DNA from: Elephas maximus indicus
Lineage: Eukaryota > Chordata > Mammalia > Proboscidea > Elephantidae
Reading direction: 5' to 3'
Assembly (NCBI RefSeq): GCF_024166365.1
Contig: NC_064831.1
Span: 48,981,768-49,045,767, forward strand
DNA: 64,000 bases
The position numbers were made by a program, and so were the translations under genes. How positions within the stretch are numbered: the stretch's first letter is position 1; each line of letters starts with the position of its first letter. Positions 40,143 through 52,200 of this stretch are shown in pieces. The notes under the pieces were generated by a model. It saw only the letters and a program-made list of their open reading frames with translations, was not told where the DNA came from and did no database searches.

Positions 40143-40715
40143 AACTCTGGGCCATATAATAGTCAACCACCCAATCCCAGTGGTAGATTTGTTATATCTG
40201 ACACTTCTATCCTCTTGGAGGACTAAGTTAGAAAGATTTGATAAGGAATTATTTTCTTTTTCCACAGAGCCAACCCTAATATAAAGTTTCTGTTCAGTAA
40301 TTTAAAGTCCAAACTAGCTAATACCTGACATTTCTCTGAGAAAGCGTTCTTGGACTTCCAGCCCCCTATGCAGAGTTAATCACTTCACATAGCATTTTGT
40401 TCACTTCCCACCATTTATAGCACTTAAGCTAGGCAGCCTTTTAAGGACAGGGATCATCTTGGTTTTTTTTAAATTTTTTGGAGGGGAGCATATTACATAA
40501 TCATTGGCATTTATAAAGAGCTCAAATATTTATTTAGAATATATTTCAAAGATACCTATATCATACAGTTATTGTTTGCCTGTTCTTTAAATTCAAAGTA
40601 AACTGAGTTATTGAATCATTTTCCCTTTTAGCATAAAAGTTACATAGGTAGAGGGTACTGAAATCCTTAATTCTTTACACCCCCCTCTGATTTTGCCTGG
40701 GTGGCAAACAAAACA
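40143..40715. other. Intergenic, no recognised element
   Basis: Unassigned sequence between a SINE and an L1 3' end. Confidence 0.45.
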
Positions 40716-41455
40716 CTTTGAGGGACAGAGTAGCTGGCATAGGGGCCTGGGGACCAGGATTTCAGGGGACATCTAGCTCAACTGGCATAACAAAGTTTAT
40801 TACAAAAATGTCATGCATCCCACTTCGGTAAGTGTCATCTGGGGTCTTAAAAGCTTGCTAGCAGCCAAGATGCATCAATTGGTCCCACTTGGAGCAAAAG
40901 ACAATGAAGAACACCAAAGACACAAGGAAAATATTATATTACCTCAAGAGACAGAAAGGCCACATAAACCAGAGACTCCATCAGCCTGAGACCAGAAGAA
41001 CTAGATGGTGTCGGGCTACCACCAATAGCCACCCTGACAGGGAACACAATAGAGAGTCCTGGATGGAGCGGGAGAAAAATGCAGAGCAGAACCCAAATTC
41101 ACGTAAAGAGACTTAATGGTCTAAGACTGGAGGAACCCCCGAAGCCATGGCCCCCGGATGCTCTGTTAACTCAGAACTAAAACCATTCCCGAAGCCCACT
41201 CTTCAGACAAACATTAGACTGTACTATAAAACATAAAATAATACTCGTAGGGAGTGTGCTGCTTAGCTCAATCTGATACATGAAACCAAATGGACAGCTC
41301 CTGTCTAGAGGCAGGATGAAAAGGCAGGGACAGGAACTGGTTGAATGGATGCAAGAAACCCAGGGATTGCAACTAATGCCACATAACAGTATGTGTATGA
41401 ATTTTTGTATGAGAAATTAATGAGCTGTAAACTTTCACCTAAAGCACAATAAAAA
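40716..41455 (+). mobile_element. Elephant-type L1 3' end
   Basis: About 740 bp: ggggaccaggatttcagggg, gatgcatcaattggtcccac, agaagaactagatggtgtcg, ctctgttaactcagaactaa, ending aaactttcacctaaagcaca plus aataaaaaaa. The least decayed of three copies (also 6505-6960 and 15815-16211). Confidence 0.8.
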
Positions 41456-41582
41456 AAGAAATATATAATAATCATGAATTACTGATAAATAATTTTAGAA
41501 ATTGTGCTATGTTCTCTGGAGACTAGTGAGGTTACTCATTTATCAATAATAAAATACACCAGGAAAAATACATATATTCATA

Positions 41583-41620
41583 CACATGTGCGTGCGTGCA
41601 CGCACACACACACACACACT
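41583..41620. repeat. CA/CG microsatellite
   Basis: cacatgtgcgtgcgtgcacg followed by (CA)n. Confidence 0.9.
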
Positions 41621-41784
41621 CCAGGAGACCCAGGAGGCTAAAAGATAATAGGGTTTCTTTTTGAGGTGATGAAATGTTTGAAAATTGACTATGGTGATGA
41701 TTGCACAGATCTGTGGTTAAATTAAAATCCACTAATTGTAATAAATTGGGTCAACTGTATATGTGATTTTCCTCTGCTGTAAAA

Positions 41785-41905
41785 TCAGAAAAGGTGAGTC
41801 AGGGTTGTACCCTTTCACCATAGCTATTCAGTCTGTATGCTGAGCAAATAACCTGATAAGTGGATCTATGTGACTAAGAACATGGCATCAGGGTTGGAGG
41901 AAGTT
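41785..41905 (+). mobile_element. RTE LINE scrap, sense
   Basis: ggtgagtcagggttgtaccc, cagtctgtatgctgagcaaa, atggcatcagggttggagga: the same RT segment as 23160-23280. Confidence 0.75.
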
Positions 41906-42730
41906 CTTTAGAAGACGCCGTTAAGAAAATAAAAAGGTAAACCCCAAACTGGGAGAAGATATTCCTAATACGTATCTGACAAAGAACTTGTATCCATAGT
42001 ACATAAGGAACTCTTACAACTCAATAAGATAAAATAGCACAATTAAAAAATAGGGTAAAGATTTGAACAGATACCTCACAAATGAAGATATATCAATGGT
42101 CGATAAAACTATGACGACATGCTTGACGTCATCTGTCAGCAGGAAATGCAAAGTCAAGCCACGATAAAATAGTACTCCACATCACTAAAATGGCTAAAAT
42201 TAAAAAGACTGCCAATACCAAGTACTGAGTCTATACTGCAAGTTTGGACTCAACATTGCTGATGGGAATGTAAAATGGTACAACCACTTTAGAAATCTCT
42301 TCAGAAGTTTCTTGTAATGTTAAACATACACTTACTATATAACCCAGCAATTCCGCTCCTATTTACCCAAGAAAAACAAAAACATGTCCACACAAAGACT
42401 TGTACACAAATATTCACAGTAGCTTTATTCATAATAGCCAGAAACTGTCAACTACTCAAATTTCCATCCAACAGGTAAATGCATGAACTGTGGTATAGCC
42501 ACACAATGGAATATTTATTTACAAAGCAAAAAAAGAAACTACTGATACACAGCAACACAGCTGAATTGCAAAATGATTTTGCTGAATGAAAAAAGCCTGA
42601 CACAAAAGAGGACATTATCGTTTGATCCCATTTATATGAAACTCCAGGGAAGATAAAATCTCTAGCAACATGAAGTTGATCAGTGATTGCATGGGGCCAG
42701 ATATGTGGCTGATGTCAACAAAAAATTTTA
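41906..42730 (+). mobile_element. Old L1 LINE ORF2 3' part, sense
   Basis: aacttgtatccatagtacat, aggaactcttacaactcaat, ctatataacccagcaattcc, cacacaatggaatatttatt; the classic end of L1 ORF2, decayed. Confidence 0.85.
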
Positions 42731-42786
42731 GTGATGGAAATATTTTTTATCCTGACCATCCATGGTGGTGGTTACTGGGGTGCATA

Positions 42787-42925
42787 AAAACCCGACGCCG
42801 TCGAGCAGATTCCCAGTCATAGTAACCCTGTAGGACAGAGGGTTTCCAAGGAGCGACAGGTAGATTTGAACTGCCGACCTTTTGGCTAGCAGTCGAGCTC
42901 TTAACCACTGTGCCACTAGGGCTCC
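42787..42925 (-). mobile_element. Afrotherian SINE (short type)
   Basis: aaaacccgacgccgtcgagc to ccactgtgccactagggctc. Confidence 0.9.
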
Positions 42926-43097
42926 TTGAAGAGGTCTGGCAGAGCCAAAATGACTTATCAGTTATCACTATGTAGCAATAATCCTGGCTCTGATGTAAGG
43001 GTGCTTTGTAACTTTGTGCTTACGTTTCCAAGGAGTATTATTTTAAAACTAAAGAATAAAGGAAATGATTATTACTGAAAATAATTTTGTCCTATAG

Positions 43098-43202
43098 GAG
43101 AGGGAGTATGAAGAAATACTTTGCGGTGTCAAATCCACTGGATACACCACTGGTGATTATCTTTCGTGGATGGCCCTGAGGATGGAATGCCTTGACGTTC
43201 TT
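43098..43202 (+). other. Orphan exon-like block between the two genes
   Basis: 105 nt that are fully open (35 codons, starting EREYEEILCGV and ending MALRMECLDVL). The block is preceded by a pyrimidine-rich acceptor (ttgtcctatag) and followed by a consensus donor gtgagt. It is CpG-richer than its surroundings and lies 3.4 kb beyond the MINDY2 3' end. I do not recognise the product. It could be an exon of an unannotated or non-coding transcript, a gene remnant or chance. A MIR starts just downstream. Confidence 0.4.
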
Positions 43203-43224
43203 GTGAGTACGTGGCTATGTTTGA

Positions 43225-43575
43225 AGTTTGGTCCCACCACTGGATAGCTTTATGATTTGGGGCAAACTGCTTCTTAGCCTATACCTAAACCATAAGCTTG
43301 TCATGGAAATTAAATGAGTTAATGTATGTGAATTACCTACTGCAACACCTAGTACATAGCAAAAACCCAAAAAAACCCAAACCCGCTGCTGTCGAGTCAA
43401 TTCCTAGTCACAGCAACCCTACAGGACAGAGCAGAACTGCCCCACAGGGCTTCCAAGGAGCACCTGGGGGATTCGAAGTGCCGACCTTTAGATTAGCAGC
43501 CATAGCCCTTAACTACTACGCCACCAGGGTTACCAGCACATACTAAGTGCTCAATATTAATTTCTGTCATGATGA
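43225..43575 (+). mobile_element. MIR, interrupted by a SINE
   Basis: Left: tttatgatttggggcaaact, gaaattaaatgagttaatgt. Right: agcacatactaagtgctcaa. The SINE sits at 43365-43534. Confidence 0.75.
43365..43534 (-). mobile_element. Afrotherian SINE in MIR
   Basis: aaaacccaaacccgctgctg to actacgccaccagggttacc; CpG-rich, probably young. Confidence 0.9.
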
Positions 43576-43714
43576 CCGTAGTCATGCTTAACATACCCGA
43601 CATGTAATGATCTGTGTGACTAGATCTGTCTGTCCCTTTTTACTTTCCTGTGAGGTTAAGATGATCAGGGATGAGCGTATTTTGAATTTTTATTATAATA
43701 GATGTTGGATCTAG

Positions 43715-43850
43715 CAAGAACCATAAAGCTCTTAAGTCTATGGATAAAGAAATTGGGGCCCACAAAGGTTAACTGATATGCCCCAGGTAGTAGGATCAGA
43801 ATCAGAACCCGGGTTTTCTGACTCTTGATCTAGTCTGTTAACGTCGGTAC
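43715..43850 (-). mobile_element. MIR fragment, antisense
   Basis: tggataaagaaattggggcc, aaaggttaactgatatgccc, cagaacccgggttttctgac. Confidence 0.6.
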
Positions 43851-44410
43851 TGAGCTACAACCCTCTTAAACCCTAAGGCGCCTCTAGAACAGAATAGAAA
43901 CAAAGTAGCACTGCTTATCTAAACAGTACTTAAATATTAACTAACAATGTTTCACAGCTCAGTCAGTACAGTTCTGAAAGCTTTGTACCCAAATTCCCAA
44001 AGGTGATGCTGGGAACCCCTTCTCTCCACCCCCAGCAATTTAGCTGTGGAAAGGAACCAGTTATCCATTAACCAGAAAATTTATCAGAGCATCTCATCCC
44101 ACTAGCAAAAACATGAGGTTTGAAATACAGTAAAAACTTCAAAACATAGAACCTGTGTAAAACAGAAGCCTGTCAGAGAAGAAAAATATTTTCCATTAAA
44201 ACAATCCATAGAAAAGTGGTAAGACCGCGCCCTGAAAAGGCAGAAAATGTGTGAGACCCTGAAAAACAAGGCAGTCCCACCAAGTTCCGGCTCTCACAGG
44301 TCTCACTGTGCTAAAATGGCGTGTTGGAGAAGTGATAAAAATTAATCATAAAATTGCTGGCTGCTCTTCAAAAAGCACTTGGTCTTACCTGCTCTGTGCC
44401 ACATCTCTTC
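43851..44410. other. Intergenic, no recognised element
   Basis: Unassigned. Confidence 0.45.
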
Positions 44411-44412
44411 TG

Positions 44413-44550
44413 CAGTGATTCTTAGCCCTGGCTGCACACGTGAAACCTCTGGGGGAACTTTGGCGGGGTGGTGAGGGGCAGTGTGCCTGGGCCCGACCTA
44501 TGAGTCTCAAGGGGTGGGGGTAAGGCCCAGGCTTGAGAACTGCTCTCACC
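44413..44550 (+). mobile_element. MER5A-like DNA transposon
   Basis: gcagtgattcttagccctgg, ctgcacacgtgaaacctctg, ggcttgagaactgctctc; short inverted ends around CAGTGATTCT / AGAACTGCT. Confidence 0.7.
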
Positions 44551-45790
44551 TAGTTAGACCTAATTATTTCCCAGTCAGCACCTAGACCAGTCCACTTCTC
44601 TACCCAGGGACCTTGTCAAATAAAGTCTTCTCTGTCACAAAATCAGGGGTTACAACATGACTTTGCTAGAACAAGAGAAATAATGAATGGGATTTGTTCA
44701 GTTTTTCACACATTTTCTCATTTAAAACCTCACAACCACCCCTGGCGATTGTAGCATCCCTGATGTAAAATAAATTGCCCGTAATTGTAACACATGGTAA
44801 ATGGTGCTGCTGGTCCTCGAGTTCCCATCCTCCCCAGCCCACAGCCAAGATCTTTAGACTGGGCAACGTGTGAGCCGTCCCTGGGCGAAGGGTTTCCTGG
44901 TGACACTCTCACCAGTGGGGACTGCTGTCAGGGTGGTAGTGAAACTAGACAAGGTAATGCGCCTGGCCAGACTGCCTTTCCAGACACCAAGGACAGCAGA
45001 TCCTTTGAGGAATAAACTGAGAGGCATTAAAGAAGCTAACAGGTGATATATTTGTAGGAAAATTACAGGATTATTTTATGGAACCAAAATTCTTTGAAAC
45101 TTTCAGTCTTCAAAGCATATTGTCACATCCTTGAGAGAAGCGCTGGTCAGTTACCTGACCCATTTTCCTCCTTTCTCTCACCTCCCAAATGCCTGGCAGT
45201 GTGATGAGTAAATTAATGATGATATTTAGTGTATCCTGATATCACTAGAAGCTTGAGAGGAAAACAAAAAAACTGTCTCTGTCCAAATGACTTGGCTATT
45301 GTCTGAGCTCTTGATGGGCTTGGTCAGTCTCTAACAAACCTATGAAAATCTAACTATCAAGCAGACTTAAGTTTCCTGTCTGTTGGCAATTCCAGGTGGG
45401 AAGCAAAATATACTACTGAGCATGGAGCAGCAGCAGAGATGGCCTCATGGCTAATGTCCCTGCCTGAGGCCAGTATCCCCGCTCTGGGCTTTCCGGAGCA
45501 TGGGCTGCAGACTTGGTCTGGGCAGCCTGTCCCTAAACGATCCCAATTCTTACTAGTGGCTGCACCCAGGGGCAGCCTGGGAGAAGGCCGTGGCCTCCCC
45601 AAGACCTCTTTTCCACAGATACCCCCTACCCCAGTTACCCCACGTGAGCACGCCATCTTATTAGAGTGTGTGCCACATCAGTGCAATTTCAATTCAAAGC
45701 CCAGGCCCCCCACTGCAGCCAGGCTGCTGCCCCTGAAACCCTGCTATAGGAATTCAGAACCAACTAATGGCTGCTCTCCTGGACCTTACA
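44551..45790. other. Intergenic, MIR-like piece only
   Basis: A MIR-like stretch at about 44680-44870 (tctcatttaaaacctcacaa), then GC-richer unique sequence. The open frames here show no family features. Confidence 0.45.
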
Positions 45791-45799
45791 TTCCAGAGG

Positions 45800-46520
45800 G
45801 AAGAGACAAATAACGAGGGAGGGTGAGGGGGTTGCAGTTTTAAATAAGATCAAGAAGCGCCTCCCTGATAAAATGGCATTTCAGCAAAAACCTGAAGGAA
45901 GCGAGCCACATGAATACCCAGGGAGAGCACTACGGATTAAGGAACACAAAACACAGAAGTCCTGAGGTAGGACGATGTGCTCCAGAGACAGAAGAGGCCA
46001 GTGTGATGAGAATGAAGTGAGCCAGACATTAAAGACTGGATTGATTCTAAGGGAGACAGACGACATTAGCCCAGAGTCAGCCTTCTAGACAAAGTGTGTG
46101 AGCTGCAGGGGTACAAGACGACCCAGTGCCGAGCGCACCGGGGGATCAGCTCTGTGCTGCCTGCTCCCGAGGCGGCTGGAATGGCGAAGCTCTAACAGGG
46201 AGAGGCAGCAAAGAAGCTTATCTTGGAGAAAACATTTGAGGATTTCAAAAACCAGTTTGTTTCGGGTAAAAATAAGAGTTATTTGTTGAATGATGCATAT
46301 TAAGGGATGTAGGGAAGAGATACTAAGTTTATCTTGGCAGCCTCATTGATTTGAAGTGACTAAATGTTGGCGTGGATCTGCTCCTTTGTAGGGAAAATTC
46401 AACACGTTAAGTTTGAGGTGCCAGAGCGGAATGCTAACAGAGCCTTCGTTGGGGCTCTAAGAGATCCATGCTTCAGGCAAGGAATTGGATTAGATGAGGT
46501 TCTTAACGAAAAATGCAAAA
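45800..46520 (-). mobile_element. L2 LINE fragments, antisense
   Basis: gaagcgcctccctgataaaa, cctgaaggaagcgagccaca, acacagaagtcctgaggtag, acacgttaagtttgaggtgc: antisense L2 order, broken. Confidence 0.5.
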
Positions 46521-47565
46521 GTAATTTGGCATTTCAGGTACTTTTCCCAGTAACGATTCATTGTTTAGTTGTTGGGCCTGGGTTAAGTTTTTAGCAAGGG
46601 ATGTACCTAAAGCCATGAGGTTTTTAAAATTTTTATTTCATTTCTTTAAGAGGTTCGTAATATTTTCCACGTAATTTCCAGGCTTTTCTAAGTATTTCTG
46701 GCACATATGGTTCCTCTGACTTCACTATCCTTCCCCAGGCTTATTAAGACTGGCTCTTACTTATCTTGAACCACTGTGAGCCCTTCCTCCCAATCACTGC
46801 AATCTTCATTGCAGCATTATGGCAAAGCGTTTGGGTTGTTCATCAAAGGTCTGGGAACGGCAAGCTCTCCTCCTTTCTCTGGGCTTCCAGGACTCCGTCC
46901 CCCTTTATGAAGTCTCTAGGTCTCACTTTTACTACTGACCACGAGCCACCCAGGGCTCTGGTAGCTGGTGCCCCTGAACCTTGAGAGCTTGTCGAGCTCA
47001 ATGCCACAATGTCACAAGGTGGCTTCTCAGGTTTTCTCAACTTGGAAAAGCTATTACAGCCAAGCTGAGGAACAAAATCCTTACTTACACTGCCTACAGG
47101 CTGTTGTACCCTTCAGTGTAAGTACAGGGAGACTGGAGCAAATCAAAGATCTAATTTTTTAAGAGCTGGTTACTTCTCAGATCCTCACCTGAAAAATGGG
47201 TGGGACAGTAACTGTTTCTATGACTAGGATTATTCTGAGAACGAGTCAAGCACCCAGAGGTGAGGCAGGAGAAGATACACACACGTGCACATACACACCA
47301 CCTGCTCACAACTGGTGGAGGGCTCGGAAGAACAGAACAGGCTATGAAATCCAGCCACACAGAGGGTGCCAGCTCCCCAGAGGGCTGAAGGCTGGGCCCC
47401 CCGGCTGCCCACAGTACTTAGAGGTCTGAGTCATCTCATGGCGTGAAGACACCCACCAGTGACGGACACTTACAAGAACTTTAGAGTCTTCTCCTCACAT
47501 CAAACGCATGGCCCCGGAGCAACCCCCCACCCCATCTTCCTGCTCTGTGTGAACACAGACACTGT
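46521..47565. other. Intergenic, no recognised element
   Basis: Unassigned; a short CA-rich stretch near 47275-47300. Confidence 0.45.
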
Positions 47566-47569
47566 TGAA

Positions 47570-47845
47570 TTTACCAGGGCTTCCAGCAGGTTCCTTGGGT
47601 ACCAATCTCTGCTGAGAATCTGCATTTCCACCCCAGATAAACTGAATCTACATTTTCACAAGATCCCCAGGTGATGTTCACGTATAAGGAATGTGGAGAG
47701 CCTCACTCTACTAGCGGTTCTCAGAATAGGTCCCCAGCCAGCAGCATCGGGCATCGCCTGGGAACTTGTCAGAACTGCACATTCTCAGCAGGGGTCTGAA
47801 CCAGAAGGAACCAGCTGGAAGCCCTGGAATTTACCAAGAATTACA
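47570..47845 (-). mobile_element. Two adjoining MER5A-like fragments
   Basis: ctgagaatctgcatttccac and gatccccaggtgatgttcac (about 47600-47690), then gcggttctcagaataggtcc and catcgcctgggaacttgtca (about 47705-47800). Confidence 0.6.
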
Positions 47846-47958
47846 GCGTTAGGCCTATTCATCACTGATTTAGATGAAAGGATATGGGAGGCTTTCAGGA
47901 AAGAGCTGATATTCAAAATTTACCTTTACGGGCTTTCCTAGAATAAATGTCTTAATAA

Positions 47959-48052
47959 AAAAAGTCCCCAACATATGAAGAGTGTGCTGCCCAGCTACTA
48001 AGGTGAAAAAGTCTCCAACGTAACAACAGTGTGCTGCCCAGCTACGGAAGTG
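47959..48052 (+). repeat. 47-bp tandem duplication
   Basis: Two units, 47959-48005 and 48006-48052, sharing gtgtgctgcccagctac; about 80% identical. Confidence 0.85.
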
Positions 48053-48569
48053 AAGAGTCAAAGTCAGACTTACTTTCTAGGAAGACAGACAAAGCCTGCC
48101 TTCTAGCTCTAAGCCTAGTCAATGACTCCAGGGTTTAACTCCACAAAAGGCTGGAAGACTGACACCTAAGAAGCTGGAAACAGAAAGACACACACACTTG
48201 CAGGTGTGGATTTTTATTTTCACAGAGATAGTAATGCCTTCCCTCATACAAGCATTTCCAAAACCCAGCCAATCCACCAACCTAGGACTTGGGTTTCTTT
48301 CCACTTCTCAACACAGTTGGGAACGTGGAAAATGGCAGTACCCACACAGTTCCCAGAGATGGAACTTAACCGTCACAGTGCAGATGACCTAAGAGTGCAC
48401 TTACCTGCACAACTCAGGCCAAGGACTTCAGTGACACAGACCTCACGGCCAAGGTCTCATTAACCTATCTGGCTTCATACCATGCAAACCCGAACAAGAG
48501 TGCTGCTACACGAAGCTAAAAACTGCTTCTCATTATACAATTAAAAAGGTTCTCAACACTTTAGCAACT
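48053..48569. other. Intergenic, beyond the SLTM 3' end
   Basis: Unassigned; includes a second AATAAA on the minus strand (48213-48218) that could serve a longer SLTM isoform. Confidence 0.45.
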
Positions 48570-49147
48570 ATACAGAATATGAAGATTTATTTCAAAAAAG
48601 AGTACATTTGTTTTTTAACCCGGATACACAGATGCACTTAATGTAACAGTACCCTCTGCAAAAATAGGTTACATAATACTCAGGAAGGCAAGGGACAATC
48701 TTACTCTCTACAAATTAGACAGCAGACCTTTTAAGCTTAGACAGCCTTCAAAATGGAGGCTGAGAATGCTTGATGACAAGAAGGAACTCTAAAGCCTGAC
48801 ACCACAAAGCTAGTGCTGCAAATTAAATCACTACCACACAGATGCAAACTACTCTATAGTCACACAGCGTTAAACAAAGTGGCTTCTACACCAATCTTCT
48901 CAAATGGGTCTCAGTGCCGAAAGAAAAAAAGTTGAATGATACACAAAACTATTAAAAGTTACAACAGAACTATTTAAACATCTTCTCCAAAATTGAGAAA
49001 AGCAATCATGTTAAATTTTAAAAAAGAAAAAAGGAAAGTCTGACAGAACTCTCAAACAAGTCAGAGGTCCTCTTCATTAAGTAGTCAAGTAAAAGTTTAC
49101 AGGAGATTTCAATAAATTATCTTGAAACCATGGCAGAGAGCTGATTT
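48570..49147 (-). other. SLTM: SLTM 3' UTR
   Basis: About 580 nt after the stop, AT-rich and without recognised repeats. It ends just after the AATAAA whose complement lies at 48586-48591. The exact cleavage point is inferred. Confidence 0.7.
48586..48591 (-). terminator. SLTM: AATAAA, candidate polyadenylation signal of SLTM
   Basis: Read on the minus strand as GAAATAAATC, followed by a T/G-containing stretch. A weaker alternative lies at 48213-48218. Confidence 0.65.
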
Positions 49148-49256
49148 TCAGAAGCGTCGTGGAGGTCCGCCCTTAAATGGCTTAAATCCGGAGCCACTTC
49201 CTCTTGGCATGGAATTGCCACCGATTTGTACAATTCTATTAATTGGGGATGCGTTA
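49148..49256 (-). CDS. SLTM: SLTM last coding exon
   Basis: 109 nt including TGA (49148-49150); acceptor cctttttacag. It completes Ser, then [35 protein letters not shown] and stop. The C-terminal sequence is diagnostic for SLTM. Confidence 0.97.
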
Positions 49257-52200
49257 CTGTAAAAAGGTTTAAAAACAGTGTCAGAGAACAAGAGAATTAC
49301 AGCAAATAACCTATACAGTGGTTACCACTCACCAGACACTTCACCTGTATCATAGTTCTATGACATAGGTACTATTACTAGCCACACTTTGCTACTGATA
49401 GCGGGTGGACTAGAGTGGATGCCTTTCACAGTCCTGTGAGGTAGGTACTATTCCTAACCACACTTCCTTACTGTTAGCGGCCATCTAGTCAGCCCCTGAC
49501 TCACAGTGACCCCATGCACAGCAGGACTGGACCGTTGTGATTCGTAAGAGTTTTCACCAGCTGATTTTCAGAAGCAGATCACCAGGCCTCTCCTCCTAGT
49601 CTGTCTAGTCTGGAAGCTCTGCTCAAGCATATTTAGCATAACAACATACAAGCCACCACTGACAGAAGGCTGGTGGCTGTGCTTGAGGTGGACTGGCTAG
49701 GAATTGCACCTGGGTCTCCCACATGGAAGGGAAGAATTTTACCGCTAAGCCACCTCTGCCCCTCAACCCCACTTTACTGACAAGAAACTGAGACCCAGAG
49801 GTTAGTACTTGCCCAATGTCACAGAGCTAACAAATGGTGGAGCCCCTGCCTGCTAAGAAGCCGTTTAATGGTGTGGATGTGAATGGACTAGACCAGTGTG
49901 GTCCCCAGATCAGCAACACCAGTTATCACCTGGGAACTTGTTAGAAATGCAAATTCTCAGCCCCCACCTCAGATCACTGAGATAGACACTCTAGGGGTGG
50001 GGCCCTGAGCAATCTGTGTTTAACAAACTCTCCAGGTGAGTTTGCTATGCACTGAAGTTTGAAACTCTGACATAGAGGAAGTCATTTAAGAAGTATTTCT
50101 GGAATCATTATGCAAAATAGTATGTACTAGTGAGTGATACAGAAAAAGGAGACCCACCAAAACAAAAACCCTGTAATAAATTTGGGATAAAGCCACCGGG
50201 TGAATGGTTTAAGTAGAATAAAACCAGACGACGGAAAAGTGTGAATGCCAGGCTGAGGAATTTAGATTAGCTCCTGTGGACTAGAGAACCTGTCTGTGGT
50301 TTTGGAGCAAGTAAATGGCATGATATGAAATGTGTTCCAACAGTTACATTTAGGAATAGTCTGAACAATGAAGCAGGAAAAAGACAAATTTGGGAAAAGT
50401 ATAAGACGCTGAAATGGAAATGCTACTAGGGAAACGAAAAGCGTGAAAGGAGAGTGAGTGACTTTGAATTTATGGAGAATGAGTGACTTTGCATTTATGG
50501 AGAGAGAAGGCATTTACATGGACAGGAGTAACAGAGCTCCAGGTACAGTGTAGGTCTAAAGGTCAACCATCTGAAGGAGGCAAAAAAAGAAATCAAAAAG
50601 AAAATTACAGTGCCTCAGAAAACAAGAGACTGTTTCAAAAAAAGGAAAAGCAACACTGTAAAATGCTACTTAACCACTAAGGAGCCTGAGAACCAGGAGA
50701 ATAAAAGAATTATACTTATCAAGAAAAGTCTTCGGTGACCTCTAAAACTCAAAGATAGGATGAGGGATGACATGATGCAGGCACGAGTTTAGTAAACACT
50801 AAGCTTGACAGTAGAAACAACATGCTTCCAGTAACTTCTTCTGGCTTTCTAGGAATTTTAGGCATGGTGGGTATGAACAAAACGATGGTTTTGACATGAC
50901 GAGGTTCTTTATCTACCGGACTCTGATGAGCACACATACCCGTATGTACATCCATATGCCAGGATGCCAACCCATTAGTTTACAATAAGGAGTGTATCTC
51001 CCGGAGATTCTCAGTTAATACTGGGAAATAACATGGGCAGACCTTGGTTGTTTCAGTTACAAATTTAATCCCTGAGAAGCTATGATGACTTTTAAGGAAA
51101 GAACAAAGGTTGGGTGTGTGCTGGCTCAAGTCTCAACTGCTGAGCTGCTTACCTTGCATGCTGGCTGATCACGCCTGTCCCCGCCCGGCCATCACCCATT
51201 CGCCTTGCATCATGGTACCCAGGCCCTTGAGAAGGTGGACCATGCCACTCTTTCCTTGGTCCACTTGTGTCCCGTCCATGGCGTTCAACCACATGTCGTT
51301 CTTCAGGATAGTGCTGAAGAATTAAACAGAAAATTTGCAACACCATCAGTTTCACACCAATTTACTTACACTGACATGCTTTAATGTCAGAGCCAAATTA
51401 ATAATATCTGACAAGATAAAAGGATGAGCAATGTGGTGTCACATGAAAGGGTTCCCACCTACGCTGCAGCGAGAAGCTGCACAGGCTCCAGGGTGGGGTG
51501 CAGGGAAATGATTCAGCACTATCATTTCTATTTCTACACTTTCTGGCACCCACCTACTATTTCTCCCTTGAGTATTTCTAATGTCTCCATCTATACATAG
51601 GTAAGGAGGCACAGTCAGAGGTCAAAACCTTAAGACAAATCAGAGTGGGGTATCTGATCAATAAGCAAACAGCACACAGCAGTAAGAGTCGTCATCCTCT
51701 TTTATGCAGTACTAGTTAGTGCTCTAAGGAGACACAACGGCGAAACGGTTACGTGCTTGGCTGCTAACCAAAGGCTGGTGGCCTGGACCAGCCCAGCAGC
51801 TCCGCAGGAGGAAGGCCTGGTGACCTACTCTTGCAAAGATTAACCTGTTGCTGTTGAGTCCATTCCAACTGACAGCAACTATACAGGGCTGAGCAGAACT
51901 GCCCCCTGAGGCTTCCACGGCTGTAATCTTTACAGACACACCTTTCTCCGTGCAGCAGCAGGTGGGTTTGAACTGCCAACCTTTCAGTTAGCAGCCAAAT
52001 GCTTTAACCACTGCACCACCAGGGCTCCTTCCTGTAAAGATTACAGCCCAGAAAACCCTGTGAGATGGTTCCACTCTGTCACATGGGGTCACTATGAGTC
52101 AAAATCGACTTGACTGCACCCAACAGTGACAATGGCGCTACGGCTCTTACAAGGTGCTATATCCATAACTGAAAAACAGAGTAGTCAACATAGAGAAAGA

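Noticed and set aside
45439-45813. 124-codon open frame in GC-richer intergenic sequence
   Set aside because: No recognisable domain, no splice or promoter context, and an overlapping minus-strand frame is equally open; probably base composition.
45300-48500. A CpG island or promoter in the GC-richer intergenic part
   Set aside because: GC is only mildly raised, CpGs are sparse, and the sequence is largely old L2 and MER5-like fragments.
49690-49761. A tRNA-Gly gene on the minus strand
   Set aside because: The B-box is degenerate, the 3' half of the cloverleaf is missing and RTE-like sequence follows; it is the head of a SINE.
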